DNA from: Albugo candida
Taxonomy: Eukaryota; Oomycota; Peronosporomycetes; Albuginales; Albuginaceae
DNA: 64,000 bases
Direction: 5' to 3'
NCBI GenBank assembly: GCA_905220665.1
Contig: CAJNAR010000038.1
Coordinates: 20,561-84,560 of the forward strand
The translations under genes and the position numbers were made by a program. Under the pieces are notes generated by a model. It ran no database searches. It was given only the letters and a program-made list of their open reading frames with translations, and had not been told where the DNA came from. Below are positions 34,201 to 46,200 of the stretch, one piece after another. The first letter of the stretch is position 1, and each line of letters starts with the position of its first letter.

Positions 34201-34614
34201 TGCATGAGAAAGCGAAAGACTCTGTCACGAGAATTTACATCTTACCACAATCATATATTGGAGAGGCGCTTGTAGTTGCGCAGTTCTTTTTCACTCTTTC
34301 CAGGAGGCACTCTGACTCGTACAATGAGGATGTACCAAAAAAGACATATAAAAATAGGGATATCTACTGCCATGTATTACATCCTTTTCTCATCCGATAT
34401 GCGACCTCATTGTGATAAGGAGATACAATCGTCCTCGAACCCGAAGCAGAAACCACATTCTTCGCGGCTGGTTTGGATTTCCGATTCAATGCCAAGACTT
34501 TGTAGTGGTTGAGCGATTCGCGATTTGTGATTCCAACTTGGAGTCCTCCATCTGAAAGGCTAACCAGTTTCGTCTTTGAAATCGATTCAGTCGGTTCGAA
34601 TTGGAAGCGCGCGG
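31285..34614. other. Gene-poor spacer between copies A and B
   Basis: No supported gene. It includes the block at 31725-31878 that recurs upstream of copy C. Minus-strand frames at 33280-33507 and 33570-33839 are open but start with non-ATG codons and match nothing. A plus frame at 33111-33302 has a hydrophobic segment (MMISTVLMVSINFCMW) but is too short to support. Confidence 0.4.
31725..31878 (+). repeat. Flanking block duplicated at 49460-49606
   Basis: The words ctagtcgggacaaggctaaa and aaaaggacacattgatttga correspond to ctagtcgacacaaggctaaa and aaaaggacacaatcgatatg at 49495-49550, and both blocks end in ttttatacc. The block lies about 450-590 bp downstream of copy A and about 540-690 bp upstream of copy C. 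Confidence 0.6.
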
Positions 34615-35736
34615 TTACACGCTCTTTTTGTTGAAATGTGCGTGAATTTCTTTCACTATCTTGGAGACTGCATGCAACGCAGGACGTCCATGATATGTAT
34701 ATCGTTTACAGCGTGCATGCGAGTTACCGTGTAACAAAAGATCGTTGCTTAAAAGTTTGGCGATCTGGTCGATAAAGTTGAGGTTCTGAGCAATCTCATT
34801 CAAATTTGTGTAGACATCATCCAAATTACGTCGAAAATCCTGTTCGAAACCCACAAATCCATCTTTATCATTCATGATCGTTGACAAATACTGAAAAATA
34901 TTGATCATCATGAGCTGAAAGTTCAGTGTGAAGACTTCGAAGGCGGCTATGAAAACGCCGCACCAGAACTCTACGAAGTTTCTTCTGGAGATGGCGCTGG
35001 CAGCTTCACGCAAGACAGTAGAAATATCAAGTTTATGATGGTACGAAAGATCAGTGAGTGAGCTTGCGAAAATTGAACCCATTGTAAAATCAACCGAGTC
35101 ATGTCTTGCAGAATTCTGCAGTCCAATTATTCCGATGGCACTACTGCCCAACTCCAATACTTTTTTATAAACAAAAAATGCGTCCTCATCATGAGAAGTC
35201 TTCTCAGAAGGGGGTACAAATTCATACGCTTTTCTCAAAAGAGTTTGTAGACGTCGCTTGTTCTCGGCATCAGACTTAACAATGTTAGCGTATCTCACTT
35301 CTCCTATCCCTTCTCTCAACTGTTCATTGGACATTTCTTTCAACGCTCCTTTAAACGCCTTCTCCAGCGTTTCGTCCCAGCTCTCAGATAAGAACCATTG
35401 CAATGAATTCTAGTTTTTCTTTCCTTTACTTTTGACAAACGCTTCCCTCATAGAAGGAAACGTCTTCAAAGAACCACACCAGGTCAATTGATGCATAGCC
35501 ATTGCTCCAAGTAGTAGTTTTTTGCCTGGAACATAAGCTTCACTCTGATCATCTTTTGCATTTGCCCAAACCATGTTCGCCCAGAATGAGCAACAATAAT
35601 CCTTCATTTCTGAAATGGGAGCAGTAGTGTCTTTTACATTAACAGCAGGATTCATGTTGTCGGAATTCTTAGTAGACGTTGTAGCGACCCATATAGAAAT
35701 AAGGATAAAGTGTGACAAACGTGACGAAAGAACCAT
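34615..35736 (-). pseudogene. Secreted family copy B, interrupted by one nonsense codon
   Basis: The reading frame runs from ATG 35736 to the stop at 34615 in a single frame, except for TAG at 35410-35412. Signal peptide: MVLSSRLSHFILISIWVATTST. Conserved blocks are YVPGKKLLLGAMAMHQLTWC, N-S-L-Q-W-F followed by SWDETLEKAF, and VPPSEK with AFFVYKKVLEL. The TAG falls exactly where copies A and C have Trp (A: SWNPLRWF; C: GWNLLKWF; B: N-stop-NSLQWF), so a single TGG-to-TAG change explains it. Without it the protein would be about 373 residues, close to A. The downstream 263 codons remain open, so the mutation is recent, the sequence holds an error, or readthrough occurs. Divergent in orientation from A, with a shared upstream block. 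Confidence 0.8.
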
Positions 35737-35889
35737 AACTATTCGGCTGCGAGGAAATCGAAAAATGAGGTGTTCTTTCACTCAAATGTGGCGGAGAATT
35801 TGATGTAACATGGAAGCACGATGTAACATCATTCTAATAGATTTCATTGGCCTGGATTAGTGCGTCGCTGATTGCGTTTTCCCTTTTAG

Positions 35890-36060
35890 CAGGAATGTTG
35901 CATGAGAGTTGTGGTGATTGGACAAAATTAGTATGTAGACCACTTTTCGATTGCTGGAAATGTTGTAGGCGAATTCAGGTTCAATGAGATATTACGTGTT
36001 AAAGTGGGACTATTTATGTGCTGACTACGATGAGATTTTTTCATCTATTTGCGTGAAAAA
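35890..36060 (-). promoter_or_regulatory. Upstream block of copy B, homologous to that of copy A
   Basis: On the minus strand this carries tctcattgaacctgaattcg and ttgtccaatcaccacaactc, aligned with 29880-30060. It lies about 155-325 bp before the copy B ATG, nearly the same distance as in copy A. Confidence 0.65.
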
Positions 36061-37252
36061 TCATTTATTACAGTTTACCATGTATCAACCGGTTTCTCCA
36101 TGCTTGATTTGAGTTCTATTCTCTGCAAATAAATTGGGATGAGAGCAAAGTATCGTCTCCAACTTCGCCAATACATGCATGCAGACAGATCGTCTTCGTT
36201 AAAAGTGCTATGCTTTCTTGTATGCTGTCCGTCCCCGCCTTCCTCGTCTTGTTGCTACCTGTACGACATCACGAGAGCGATAATACCTTTTGTAGTGGTG
36301 CATGACATACAGAACAACGGATGCGTTGTATTAGCATCCGATAGCAATGTTTAATTTTTCAACTAGCGACATTTATGGTTTCGAAGCAGCACATTGAAGT
36401 TCGATTCAGAAAAATGCGCAGTCACCCGATTTCATCCAAGCAGTGAGTAACATCTGGCTGCGATGCAGTATAAAGAAAGCGTAATTCAAAGCAACGACTC
36501 TGGGATATCACGTGATTTCTATCTCCGTTGTTAACCAGAAATAGTCACGATTTTCGGTTTGATAGTTTCAGATACGTTTCCCGCTGTATTCTCCATGTAT
36601 TTGAACTGTTGTAGTGACTCTGCATCATAAAACTAATTCAGAGCAGATGCGCAGCCAAAATTGATTCCGTGATATATTTCTGCACCCTACTTCTCATTCC
36701 TACTGAATGAGCCGAATCATGGCTTACGCGAATATGCAGAAAAAATTGCTTAAGCGATTCTGCACGCCGCCAATAACATAAAAAAAGCCTGTTTGAAGTG
36801 GAACCTCCAAGTATCGCTATGAGTAAAGCGCAACAAAGAACCGCTAGTGGGAATAGCAACACATTCTTGCCGAGAGCCATTATTTAGCAGCGTTGCAACC
36901 TGATATGGCTGTGACTTCCATCTTCATTGTGGTAAATGATTTGCAAGTAGTTACGCTTCCTATTTCATGCACCAATACGCATTAGCAAGATTTGAATGTA
37001 GAGGGTACACAGATGAGAGTATATTGTGACCCCAGGGGTGGCAATAACGCGATCGATAAGTCCCGAGTTTAGCAGATAGACCAGGGTGGGTAGCAATAGC
37101 AAAATGTGACCTACAACTGGAACCGTAATGTCCCGAGGAAAATGAATTGAGTTAAAAGAACACCGGAATCGCTTAAGAATTTTGCTTCTAGAAACTCTGT
37201 TAGGAGGCATCATCTAAAACATCACCGAGTATCCTCTAGCAGATTTGCGAAT
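36061..37252. other. Intergenic, nothing recognised
   Basis: Short frames on both strands only; no repeat family or RNA gene identified. Confidence 0.4.
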
Positions 37253-37651
37253 TTGCGTCAGCTTTCGTGTGATGTACTTGTTCACGTGCAACTGTTGCTC
37301 GGACGTTCTACTTTATCCTGTGTTCTGCAACACGACCCTTCTGATAAATCGTGGATTCTTGGTTGTATAAACATTTTTATGACTTTGATCAAAATGATAG
37401 TGTCTCTCATCGAAAACGGAGTTACTGGAAAGAACTACGGAGCGGGATTTCTTTCTTACTTCGATTCAATAATGAAGTTACCCAGCTACTGCACCGTATT
37501 CATTAAACGATTGGTCAGGTCGCTTGGATCCAACCAAGCACAAGGAGAAGATTTTTTAACAGCTCCCGAAGCAATCAAGATTTATCTAAAGTTAATACGT
37601 CGGTCATCTTCCTGGAAGAGATATGACACATCGAACATAGAACATTTATGA
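37253..37651 (+). pseudogene. Possible 3' remnant (D) of the secreted family, or an unrelated open frame
   Basis: An open frame of 132 codons with no ATG start (TTG at its edge). Its middle, NIFMTLIKMIVSLIENG then GFLSYFDSIMKL and VFIKRLVRSLG, resembles in spacing and hydrophobic pattern the C-terminal half of copy A (IIDIVLKMLKSVMDMKGKG, IMEWTKQSEKI, PGFIEK). AIKIYLKLIRRSSS could match LQIYRFVRNNRKYF. Identity is low. It runs directly into a truncated LINE copy at about 37640, which could have cut the gene. A weak call. Confidence 0.3.
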
Positions 37652-38497
37652 CTGTATCACGACACCTTCGAAGACGTATCTTATCAGTTCCTGAAAATTT
37701 GAAGTTTCGTCTGGCCTTTCGTATGATTCCAGTTCGATTGGATTCTGGTTTCTTAGAGAAATGCAGCCGGACATAACATTCTGCACTCATCCTTCTTGGA
37801 GCAGTAATTCCAATCGATAAAAAGTTTTGGAACACGCACAGAAAAAATATGATTGGAGCTACTCTCGACTTGTATTCGGTTCATCCGATCGCATTCGACG
37901 CATATTGCTTATGCTACGTTGCCAGCACTACGGATGGAATGGAATGACTATCATCAGAATATATCCGACTTTTGGCTTGCTTTTCAGGCAGTAACGCTAC
38001 ATTCCGTCCCTAAGTTTCAGAATCGTTAATCCTTCGATCTACGATCAGCAACTCCGAGACATTCAGCACTTTCGGTGGTATGAACCACGCTTAGTCCGAC
38101 GTTCGGTACTTTCGACAGCAGTGATGCGATTAAGACGAGCGCATTCGTCTTGCCAAGGTTGTGGATTAGATCGCAACAGGAGGATCAAGCTTTACATTTT
38201 GCTGGACTCGAAGATCATTCATAATACAACTGTAATTCCGGTCCGACTCCTAATTTAATTGCGACGATCAGGCTTCGTGGCGCACACCATTTAGGCAAAC
38301 ACGGTTCTTTTGGACAATCTTACATATTTTACTCGCTGAACACAGACACCTATTGTTGTGGTTTGAGGCTTACGCACTGCTTCATTATCATCTCTCACCA
38401 TGAACCCTATTTTGTTTTTACATTCATTATTTAGGATATCCTAGGTTTCTAGAGAAGTCATTTAGTCTAATATTAGTGATATGGACACCTTCAGTTG
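37640..38497 (+). mobile_element. 5'-truncated LINE, 3' end only
   Basis: Aligns with 60210-61136 of the large LINE. It includes the zinc-finger tail (the frame equivalent to LAFRMLPVRSRFW is still readable around 37710-37745) and the 3' UTR, ending in ctagagaagtcatttagtct and gatatggacaccttcag at about 38435-38493 (intact: ctagagaagtcagtttgtct, atatagacaccttcaac). It is degenerate, with internal differences. Short 5'-truncated insertions are normal products of target-primed reverse transcription. Confidence 0.85.
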
Positions 38498-39126
38498 ATG
38501 CAAGCCCTAAATAAATGGCTTTCTTTTTGGTCAGCCTGGTGTGGTTACAATCAATTCGGATTATACTAAACTCCTAGGAAATTTGTATCGATTACAACCT
38601 GGACGCAGTCTCGCGTCGTTCTGAGGCGAGATATCCACAATAGAGGATCGTCATCAGCGAGGCATATCATCAACTGTTACATGTAATTTCATGTAACTTC
38701 TCCAGAAATGCCTAGGAATTCAGAGAGCTCAGCTAGTTTATTCTAGTCGTATAAATAACTTGAGCTGAGATCCCCTGCAGGATGTTTATCCAGAATGAGG
38801 TCTTTTCGTCATGACAACCAGAAAGAATACCCTTTGGTCCGTTATACTATATTGGTGATATGGACTCTAATAGGAGTACCTTAAATCAGTCTATAAATAA
38901 GATCGTGTTCAGCGTGTGATTAAATGTATAGATCATAGAAATCAGAACTATTAACGAGATGGTGTACCACATAATCAATCAAATAGCCTAAGGATGTGTT
39001 TAAAATAAATTCCGTAGCCAGACCAAACAAACATTGTTTTTTATACAAGGACCCTATGTCTTTTTTCACCATATGGGTCTCTTGCTCCTGAGGAGGGAAA
39101 AAACCCCTTACAAATTAGCAAAGTCA
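38498..39126. other. Intergenic, nothing firm
   Basis: A short tail-like word (ggtgatatggact, about 38850) may be another LINE tail scrap but is too short to claim. Nothing else is recognised. Confidence 0.35.
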
Positions 39127-41530
39127 ATGCCTCGCCCCCAAGATCCTATCTGGTTGCTTTTTGGTCCCAAGTATAAGGATCGTAATGGGGACAAAAGAAT
39201 AGAAAGAGTGCGATGTAATGCCTGTAGCAAGTCAGTCGTTGCCTCAGCGCAACGGCTGAAGGATCACTCAAAAAGTGTTCTTCTAGGGGGAGAGACGGAA
39301 TTGGTAGACTGCCACCTTCGAGCGAAGTTCTTCTGGCAGGTGGTAGCAATACCAGGAGCATTATAGGTAACAGTAGCGGCGTGGTGACAGTTTCAAAAAG
39401 AGTTGAGCCTACTTCAGAGTCACCAAGTGGTCAGAGTCAAAGCTCTTAGTATCAAGAGCAACTTACCAAGAGAAGCAACAGGGTAACAGATGGTAAAATT
39501 ACTACATTCGCAGACTCTGTCTCTACCGAACAGCAAACCAGACTGGAAGGACGGTTAGCTGAGGCAATACATCGCTCTAGCCTACCATTTGCAGTGTCTG
39601 AAAGTGCAGAATGGTATGAGTTCGTCGGAGCTGTTCGCCCTGGTCCAAGGATCTTCACCGAGAGAAGATTGGAGGGGAATTGATCGATCGTGAATACTAG
39701 AACGTTATGCGAGACACACTGACAGAGATATCAGAATGGTGATGATATGCTTTTCGATTGACGGCGCGACCAACGTGTAAGGTAAGCAACTGCTCAATCT
39801 TGCCTTGTTCCTAGAGCACTTCACTTTGTCAAGAATTTCATTGCACTGTGTATCTGGTTCTTTAACTACCTTCAATATCCTATCATGAACCCCTGACCGT
39901 GTGAATATCACTTAAGTCTGACTTCAAACCGAGGGAGGCAGATATTTTTCAAGCTTGTTGCTTGTGTGGGCTCAAACCGCTGCCCACACTGCCGGGGATC
40001 GAACTAACGACCTCCAGCAGGGGTCCGTGTTCTCAAGTGCTTGACCGACTGAGCTGGGTACGGACCCGCTGGAACACTTCACTATGGAGTTGCGGCGTGG
40101 ATCCTCCGAAAATTTAAAGAGAAAGGTGCTAGATTACCTGAGCCGCCTGAAGGTGTCATTGGACAGAATTGTTACGCCTCCAACTGAGGACAACATACTT
40201 GAGGGTATTGGAACCAATTAATTGATGTGATCTTCGCACCTGACTCTCCGAATATCATGAGGAATTTAAGAAAGATGCTGCGTAGCTCAGGATAATTTGC
40301 AGTAGTGTTTGGATGTGCACCACATGCCCTCAATAACTTGACCTGGATTTTTTGAAGATCGAAGTGCCCGCTATAACTCTGATAGAAGCAATGTTCATCG
40401 TGAAAAATATCCGATGCATACATCTTGTCCAATCGCTCTTTCGTCAGCTATGTGACGAAAAACTTCACCGACAGTATACATTGATGCTATTCACGCGTAC
40501 CCGCTGGTCGACAGCGCATTTTATGTTTTTGAGACTCAATTATGTGAAGTCAGTGGTTACATCAATCCCTGCAGCAGTCCCTAACGATGACCGATTCGAT
40601 GAAGTGGCAGGGCCTGATGCTTTGGTTGGTGAAATCATGAAACGTCATTCTGAAGAAGTTGCGCGGCCATGGAAGTGGTCATAAAGCCCATCTGCGCTTG
40701 CATTGCTTACTTGGAGGTCGATGTGGCGACCTTTCCTGCAGTGTATGCCTGATTTTTCTATCTAAAGTTTAGGTTATCAAAGCTCAAAAAAAACTTTAGA
40801 TACATTCTCGCGTTTGATGACGCAGCACTTGATCAGTTAAATACGCATTTAAAGAGCAGGCTCAAGGTTATATACAGCCCGCGCATGCCTTGGCCTTTCA
40901 AACTGATCCTCTCTTTGACGACATGAGAGAAAGAATTCGCAAGGAAGATTTCAATGGATTCATGGAGATGGGTCTAGGCAGCTTTTCTCATCAGTGCTGG
41001 AAGTCTCTAAAGCAGATTGCACCAGAATATGCGGCCGAGATAGTTCTGTGTGAGTGGGCAAGGTATTGCATCAGAAAGCCGAAAAGCAGACACTTATTTG
41101 CTATAGCACGGACTATCAAACCGGCACTGTTGTGGTCACAGATGCAGGATAAGTATCCCAATCTTGCGGCGCTACTAATCTAGATACACAGTAATCCTAG
41201 TAGTGCTGGAGGTGGTGAACGCTGCCACAAAGCTGCAAAGCGTGTGCACAACAATACAAGGACTAGGCTTGTAGGAGGGAAAGTGGAGAAGCAGACTTTT
41301 GTGAGCTTTAATGCTAAGAAAATATTTCTTAGTTTAGGAGACTACAGGAAGGAGACAATCTTGGAAGCTATGGCAACTTTAAGGCATCTTCTGAGGAGCA
41401 GGAGGAGGCTGATAATTCAACGGCTTCCAACGAGGGTGAGAGCATCGTTGCAACGGAGCACTGTAGCACCGATATTGATGATCAGGATGCTGACAGTGGA
41501 ATACTCACGACATGGAGGATGAATGGCGGA
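39127..41530 (+). pseudogene. Decayed hAT-type transposase
   Basis: Pieces of a hAT transposase occur in order. A BED zinc finger begins at ATG 39127 (DPIWLLFGPKYKDRNG...RCNACSKSV...QRLKDH). The hAT opening SLPFAVSESAEWYEFVGAV lies near 39580-39630 and a decayed FSIDGATN motif near 39748. A TRWST block (about 40500) falls within the segment from about 40350 to 40560. The dimerisation region near 40890-41183 has CWKSLKQIAPEYAAEI and ends HLFAIARTIKPAL, and the C-terminal RVHNNTRTRL is followed by KVEKQTFVSFNAKK (about 41240-41325). There are many stops and frame changes, and a SINE splits it at 39826-40074. I saw no terminal inverted repeats. Such elements move by cut and paste; this one cannot be autonomous. 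Confidence 0.8.
39826..40074 (-). mobile_element. tRNA-derived SINE, 249 bp, with 9-bp target-site duplication
   Basis: On the minus strand the insertion begins near 40072 with a tRNA-like head: gggtccgtacccagctcagt at the 5' end, an A-box-like agctcagtcggtcaag, then a B-box-like agttcgatcccc about 60 nt later. An unrelated body follows, reaching 39826. It is flanked by the direct repeat cacttcact (39817-39825 and 40075-40083). Removing insert and one repeat joins the hAT frame as LEHFT-MELRRGSSENL, which confirms the boundaries. The head does not fold into a complete tRNA: the CGGACCC that would pair with the 5' GGGTCCG lies internally. The RNA would be made by Pol III from the internal boxes and mobilised by a LINE. 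A second, decayed copy is at 8681-8853. Confidence 0.88.
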
Positions 41531-43035
41531 CGGGTCTTCTGGATGGAGTTGCACATCCGTCTGCCTTGTCAGACATGCAGCTGTAGTAGAAGGGGGAGGA
41601 AGCAATTACGGGAAACCTCAACAACAGTAGAGCAGGCAGGAACCCACCAATTGGCGATGACAGAAATTGTTGAAGAAGTTTCTGCTGGCGGCCAAGGATC
41701 CAGGAAGAGGAAACATTCGTAGCTGACCAAGTCCTCTTCCTCTGACGAGAACACAAAGAGCAGTGGTAAGAGTAACAACTCCGATAAAAATGATCAGTGA
41801 GAACCCCACAATACTAATGATTTTAGGCGGATACAAAACCAAGACAATTTGTCTGATTCAATTGGACGTATAAAACATGTAACAAACACGTTGTATAACA
41901 CAGGGGTTTCAAGCATACACATCCTTAGAATAGGCACATCCAGTCAATCAAAATAAGAACTGAGTTGTACTTGCCTTCGCCTCACCGGGCTACATTGATA
42001 TTCAAGTGCATAAATAGAAGACAAAGACCATTTGTGCCACTTTATCCGCACATTACCAGGTAAAAGCGTTCAATTGGACGTGATACTGCTTTCCCGAGCA
42101 CTGAATTGAGTGGTACACGCTGGATCAATAGTACAATCATCAGACTTGCTGATCGTATATAATGCTATATTATTATGATTCCTCAGTGGAATTGAATCGG
42201 AAAAAAGCTGTCGGAAGCCGTTCTACTCCTCCCAGATCATAAAATACAAAGCCTTTTGATTTTTTGTTTTATAACGCCGGCATAGTAAAAAATAGACACG
42301 ACACCCTTCTGCAGTATCATGCCCTTGGTCCCAGATTCTTTGTCGAGCACATTTTTCGCTATTATGGGATCATTTTATTCTTGAAGCGCGATTGGAGAAA
42401 GAGCATTACCGTATCCCCTTGCAGCATAAATAATTATGGAGCTGCAGCGACGGACATCTAAATAGTCGACTTCGGATACAAGACTGATAAATTGGCAGGC
42501 ATATGGTTTGGACAAAGTGTCTGTCTGATCATTCCCTCGACTTGAATGCTTCGAAGAGAGATTATTGTAATGTCAAATTTTTTACCCTTTCCATATCGGT
42601 CAGCGTTGCATATTAGAGAGGAGTATGTTTCCCTCTGAAATATATTTTTTTGCTGTACTTAGAACTTCGTGTTTGTGTGTAAGTAGATTACAACTTTTGC
42701 TACCTCTTTATACAAGCTATCTTTTATGTGATTAATCTATTCAAGCACATCGAGGTGACCCAGCCGTTCCCAAGTCGACCTTGAAGACACATAATCTAAC
42801 GAGGTAGTCAACTTTGGCGAGCGCGGTGCAATATGCACCCAACTCAAACTTCCTTTCATCAATATTAAAATTAAAGTACGTACTGAGAAAGCAAATTGCA
42901 TCCTACAGGTAACCATCATAGACAATGAAGATCAAGTCTTCCGACTCTCATGGCACCAAAAACTACTACGGCACAATACTAGACGCAATATAAGGTAAGT
43001 GTCATCAAATACAAAGCTGCTTCAGTTCATCTTCT
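41531..43035. other. Spacer between hAT remnant and copia element
   Basis: 41531-41720 still has Ser/Glu/Arg-rich open frames that may be the hAT C-terminal tail. From there to 43035 nothing is recognised. Confidence 0.35.
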
Positions 43036-43181
43036 TGGAAGTACTTAAGAAAGGTACTTAGGTTTCTAGTCGCATTTGGTACTTAGTATAAACTACTGGT
43101 TAGAATTTGAATTTTCTAAGAATAAAAACTCAGTTTTTGGATTTTTTTTCTTCCAACGCAACCGTCTTCGCTCACCTGCCA
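43036..43181 (+). repeat. 5' LTR of the copia element
   Basis: 146 bp, starting TG and ending CA, matching 47366-47512 along its length (shared: gtcttcgctcacctgcca at the 3' ends, cttaggtttct and ggtacttagt in the middle). Divergence from the 3' LTR is substantial, so the insertion is old. I could not identify a primer-binding site with a named tRNA. Confidence 0.8.
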
Positions 43182-43220
43182 GCAGAATAGAAGCCCATCA
43201 AGATTCCAGAAGCCAAGACC

Positions 43221-46200
43221 ATGGAAGAATCCGATGGATCAGATGAGTCGAAGATGGACGGAATGCTGCTGCTGCTGGAGACACTCGGCAATCCACTGGA
43301 CAGCGAAACCGAGCGGAGCGTCAGCTCACCCGTACCACCATCACCTGCACGAACGGAAGGCGTATTTTTTGAGCCAAGCAACCAAGGACAGGGTTTGACA
43401 ATGTCATCTCTGGTTGCGAAATCGATGCAGCATCGTGAAAGTGGGATGAGGAGAATCTTTGTCCATGCGATGCAACAAAATGCGCTGGACGGGCTCAACC
43501 GAGTCAGATTCGCGTCAGCAAGGGATGTGAAGCTCGCAATTTAGCCATGAGACGGGAAAGAAACATACTCTGGGCCTGAAGCGCCGTTTTCACAATGGGG
43601 TTGCCGTTTCTTGCGGCAAGTATCGCATGCCTAAAAAGCATCTGGCAGGATTTGGAGTGAGGAGGTGAAGCTGGACTTCCTAGGACGGCATCAGAGCGGC
43701 AAAAAGCTGACTGGATACGAGCAGCAAGTCCTTAAATGGGTGACACAGTGCTCTAGTGCTGAAGAACTGTAAACGGAATCAACGAATGTTTCGGCCCAAC
43801 ATCACCAGAAATTAAGCAACACGCTTTTGTACCGCAACAAAACTAACCGGACGTTCTTGGAGCGAAAATTTTCCATTCCATTCGGCAGTCTGTGAAGCAG
43901 TCGGTGGAGCAGATGATATGCTTCTGTAAAGCGTTATCAAGTACGCAAAACCTGAATTCAAACAAGCTCTGATGGCCGGAGTCAACACAATGAGAGAACA
44001 CCAAACGGCAAGCCGAGTGTTATGTTCCCAGCTTATGGATTCAGACATCAGTGGTGCACCAAGAGAGCCAAAGAAATGCACTCGCGACCGAATCGGTGCG
44101 ATAAGGGAATCGAAGCCGAAGAGGCGAATGAACTGCTACAATTGTTGGAAAAGTGTACATATGGAAAGGATTACCGGAATCAGAGCTCCATCAGCAACGG
44201 AGACATCGTTCTAGGGATTGGATGCAAAAGTACTGCGTTGGAACAAACGAAGACAGTATGGATTATAGACAGTGGATCCAGATAGCATCTCGTAACGGAT
44301 ATAAGCATGTTACAACATCGAAAGGAATGCAACGAATCATGCATAATTCCAAATGGAAAGGAAATGGAGATAAGATGGACAGGATCTGCGAGCATTATCG
44401 CAACATTCAAGGGTTTACCCAGGAATGTTCTCTTGAACAATGGGAAACATTTGGAGCACCTCCCTTGGAACATTGTCTTCTATGGAAAGTTGGAGGCAAA
44501 GGGATGCAAGTTGATCTATCAAGCAGATGGATCGAGAGTTGTTCAAGATACTTCTGATGATGTGACCGTGTTCGAAGTGATCATGGTCAAGAACGCTCTC
44601 AGTATTGAGACAGAAAGTCGATAACGCATATCAAGTTTTATGGATATACCTGCTTCACTTGAGTCCGTGGACAAAACAAACAAGCAGATGGAAAGTCTTC
44701 TACACATCCAGCAACGATTTGGTCATCTAAATTACGATAATATTTTTATGAGCGTAGAGAAAAGCTTCTGAAATCAGGGATCGAGATTGATGACCATCGG
44801 CGATTGAAATGCGTTACTTGCACGGAAAGCAAGCAAACAAAGAACAAACAGTCTGGAAAAGACACCGATATAAACTCAACAATGGAACGAATTGGTGGAG
44901 TCATATGCAGTGATCCGAAGGGTCCGATCACGTCCCTAAACCGACGAGGAAAACGATTTACGTCAATTTCATCGACTACAAATAGAACTATTGTGGGGTA
45001 TTCTTGGCCAAGACTAAGAGTGAGGCAGCTATAAAGCCCTAAGAGTTCCTAATTTACTTTGAGAATCCATTTGATTGCAAGATTCATGTTCTACGAACTG
45101 ATGGCGGCGCAGAATACAGAAATGTCGTTTTTTTTGCAACGATGAGGGAATGCAAAGTCAAATCAGTGAGGCCGAAAATCAAGCATCGAATGGGAAATCT
45201 GAACGAATGCATAGGAAAGTCATGAGCCAATGCCGTCTATGATATTTGAAAGATACAGGAAGCTATATTTTGGGGTAGATGCCGCAGAATATGCGACATA
45301 TATCCTCGAAATAAGCCCAACCAGAGCGAATGAAGGAAGACAATCCCCTTTGAATGTGTTTTCCGGGAAGGATGCAAATCTAGTTGATGTCGTAACATTC
45401 GGCTCCCGTTGTTCGGTTCGAGTTCGAATTGGAAAAAAGTCTCTCGCAAAGCGAAGTGAACGAGGCATTGTCATCGGAAAATGAAATGGAAACAAACGGT
45501 ACAAAGTTTATTTACCCAAATCAAAGACTGTCATTATTAATCAACACGTTTCAAATATGTAGTCAACGTTAGAAGGAGAAAATGGCAATGGAAATGTAAA
45601 TTTCAAGGGGCGTCAGCAGGATTCGACAGATGCTGACGTGAAAGCTCATAAGGATACCAACGTTAAAAGGGACTCAATCAAAATTGCTACAAGAAGACGA
45701 AGTGAATCTCAACAAGAAGGATACGAGAAACAAAGATAGTTGCCAGAAACCAAGGAGGTGAAGCTTCAGATCGAGAGATCGTTCCAGTGCCTATTCACCC
45801 GGATCCGAAGACGTACAACCGAGTAATGAAGCCAGTAGAGCATGTCGAATGGAAGGAGGCTGCAGACGCAGAACTAACCTCACTGGAGAAAACCCGAACA
45901 TGGACGATTGTACCAAGAAACAAAGATATCAATGCCTTACATACCAAGTGGGTACTCAAGCGTAAAACGGAGTCAAACGGCAACCTGGAAAGGTTCAAGG
46001 CTAGAATGATTGCCTGCGGGAAAGAGAAAGAATTTTGAAGTCAACTACGATATGGCATTTACAGCAGTCATCGATTTAGGAACAGCAAAGCTCATACTAG
46101 CTTTAGTGAGGATCTGGGAAATGCCAGCGAGGCATGGTGACGTACATAATGCGTACGTGAAGGCACCAACATAAAAAAAAACTTGGACCTGTACTTTCAT

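Noticed and set aside
39990..40072. Functional tRNA gene on the minus strand
   Set aside because: A- and B-box-like words are present, but the acceptor stem has no 3' partner at the right place and no sound anticodon stem forms. Duplicated target sites and a second copy show it is the head of a SINE.
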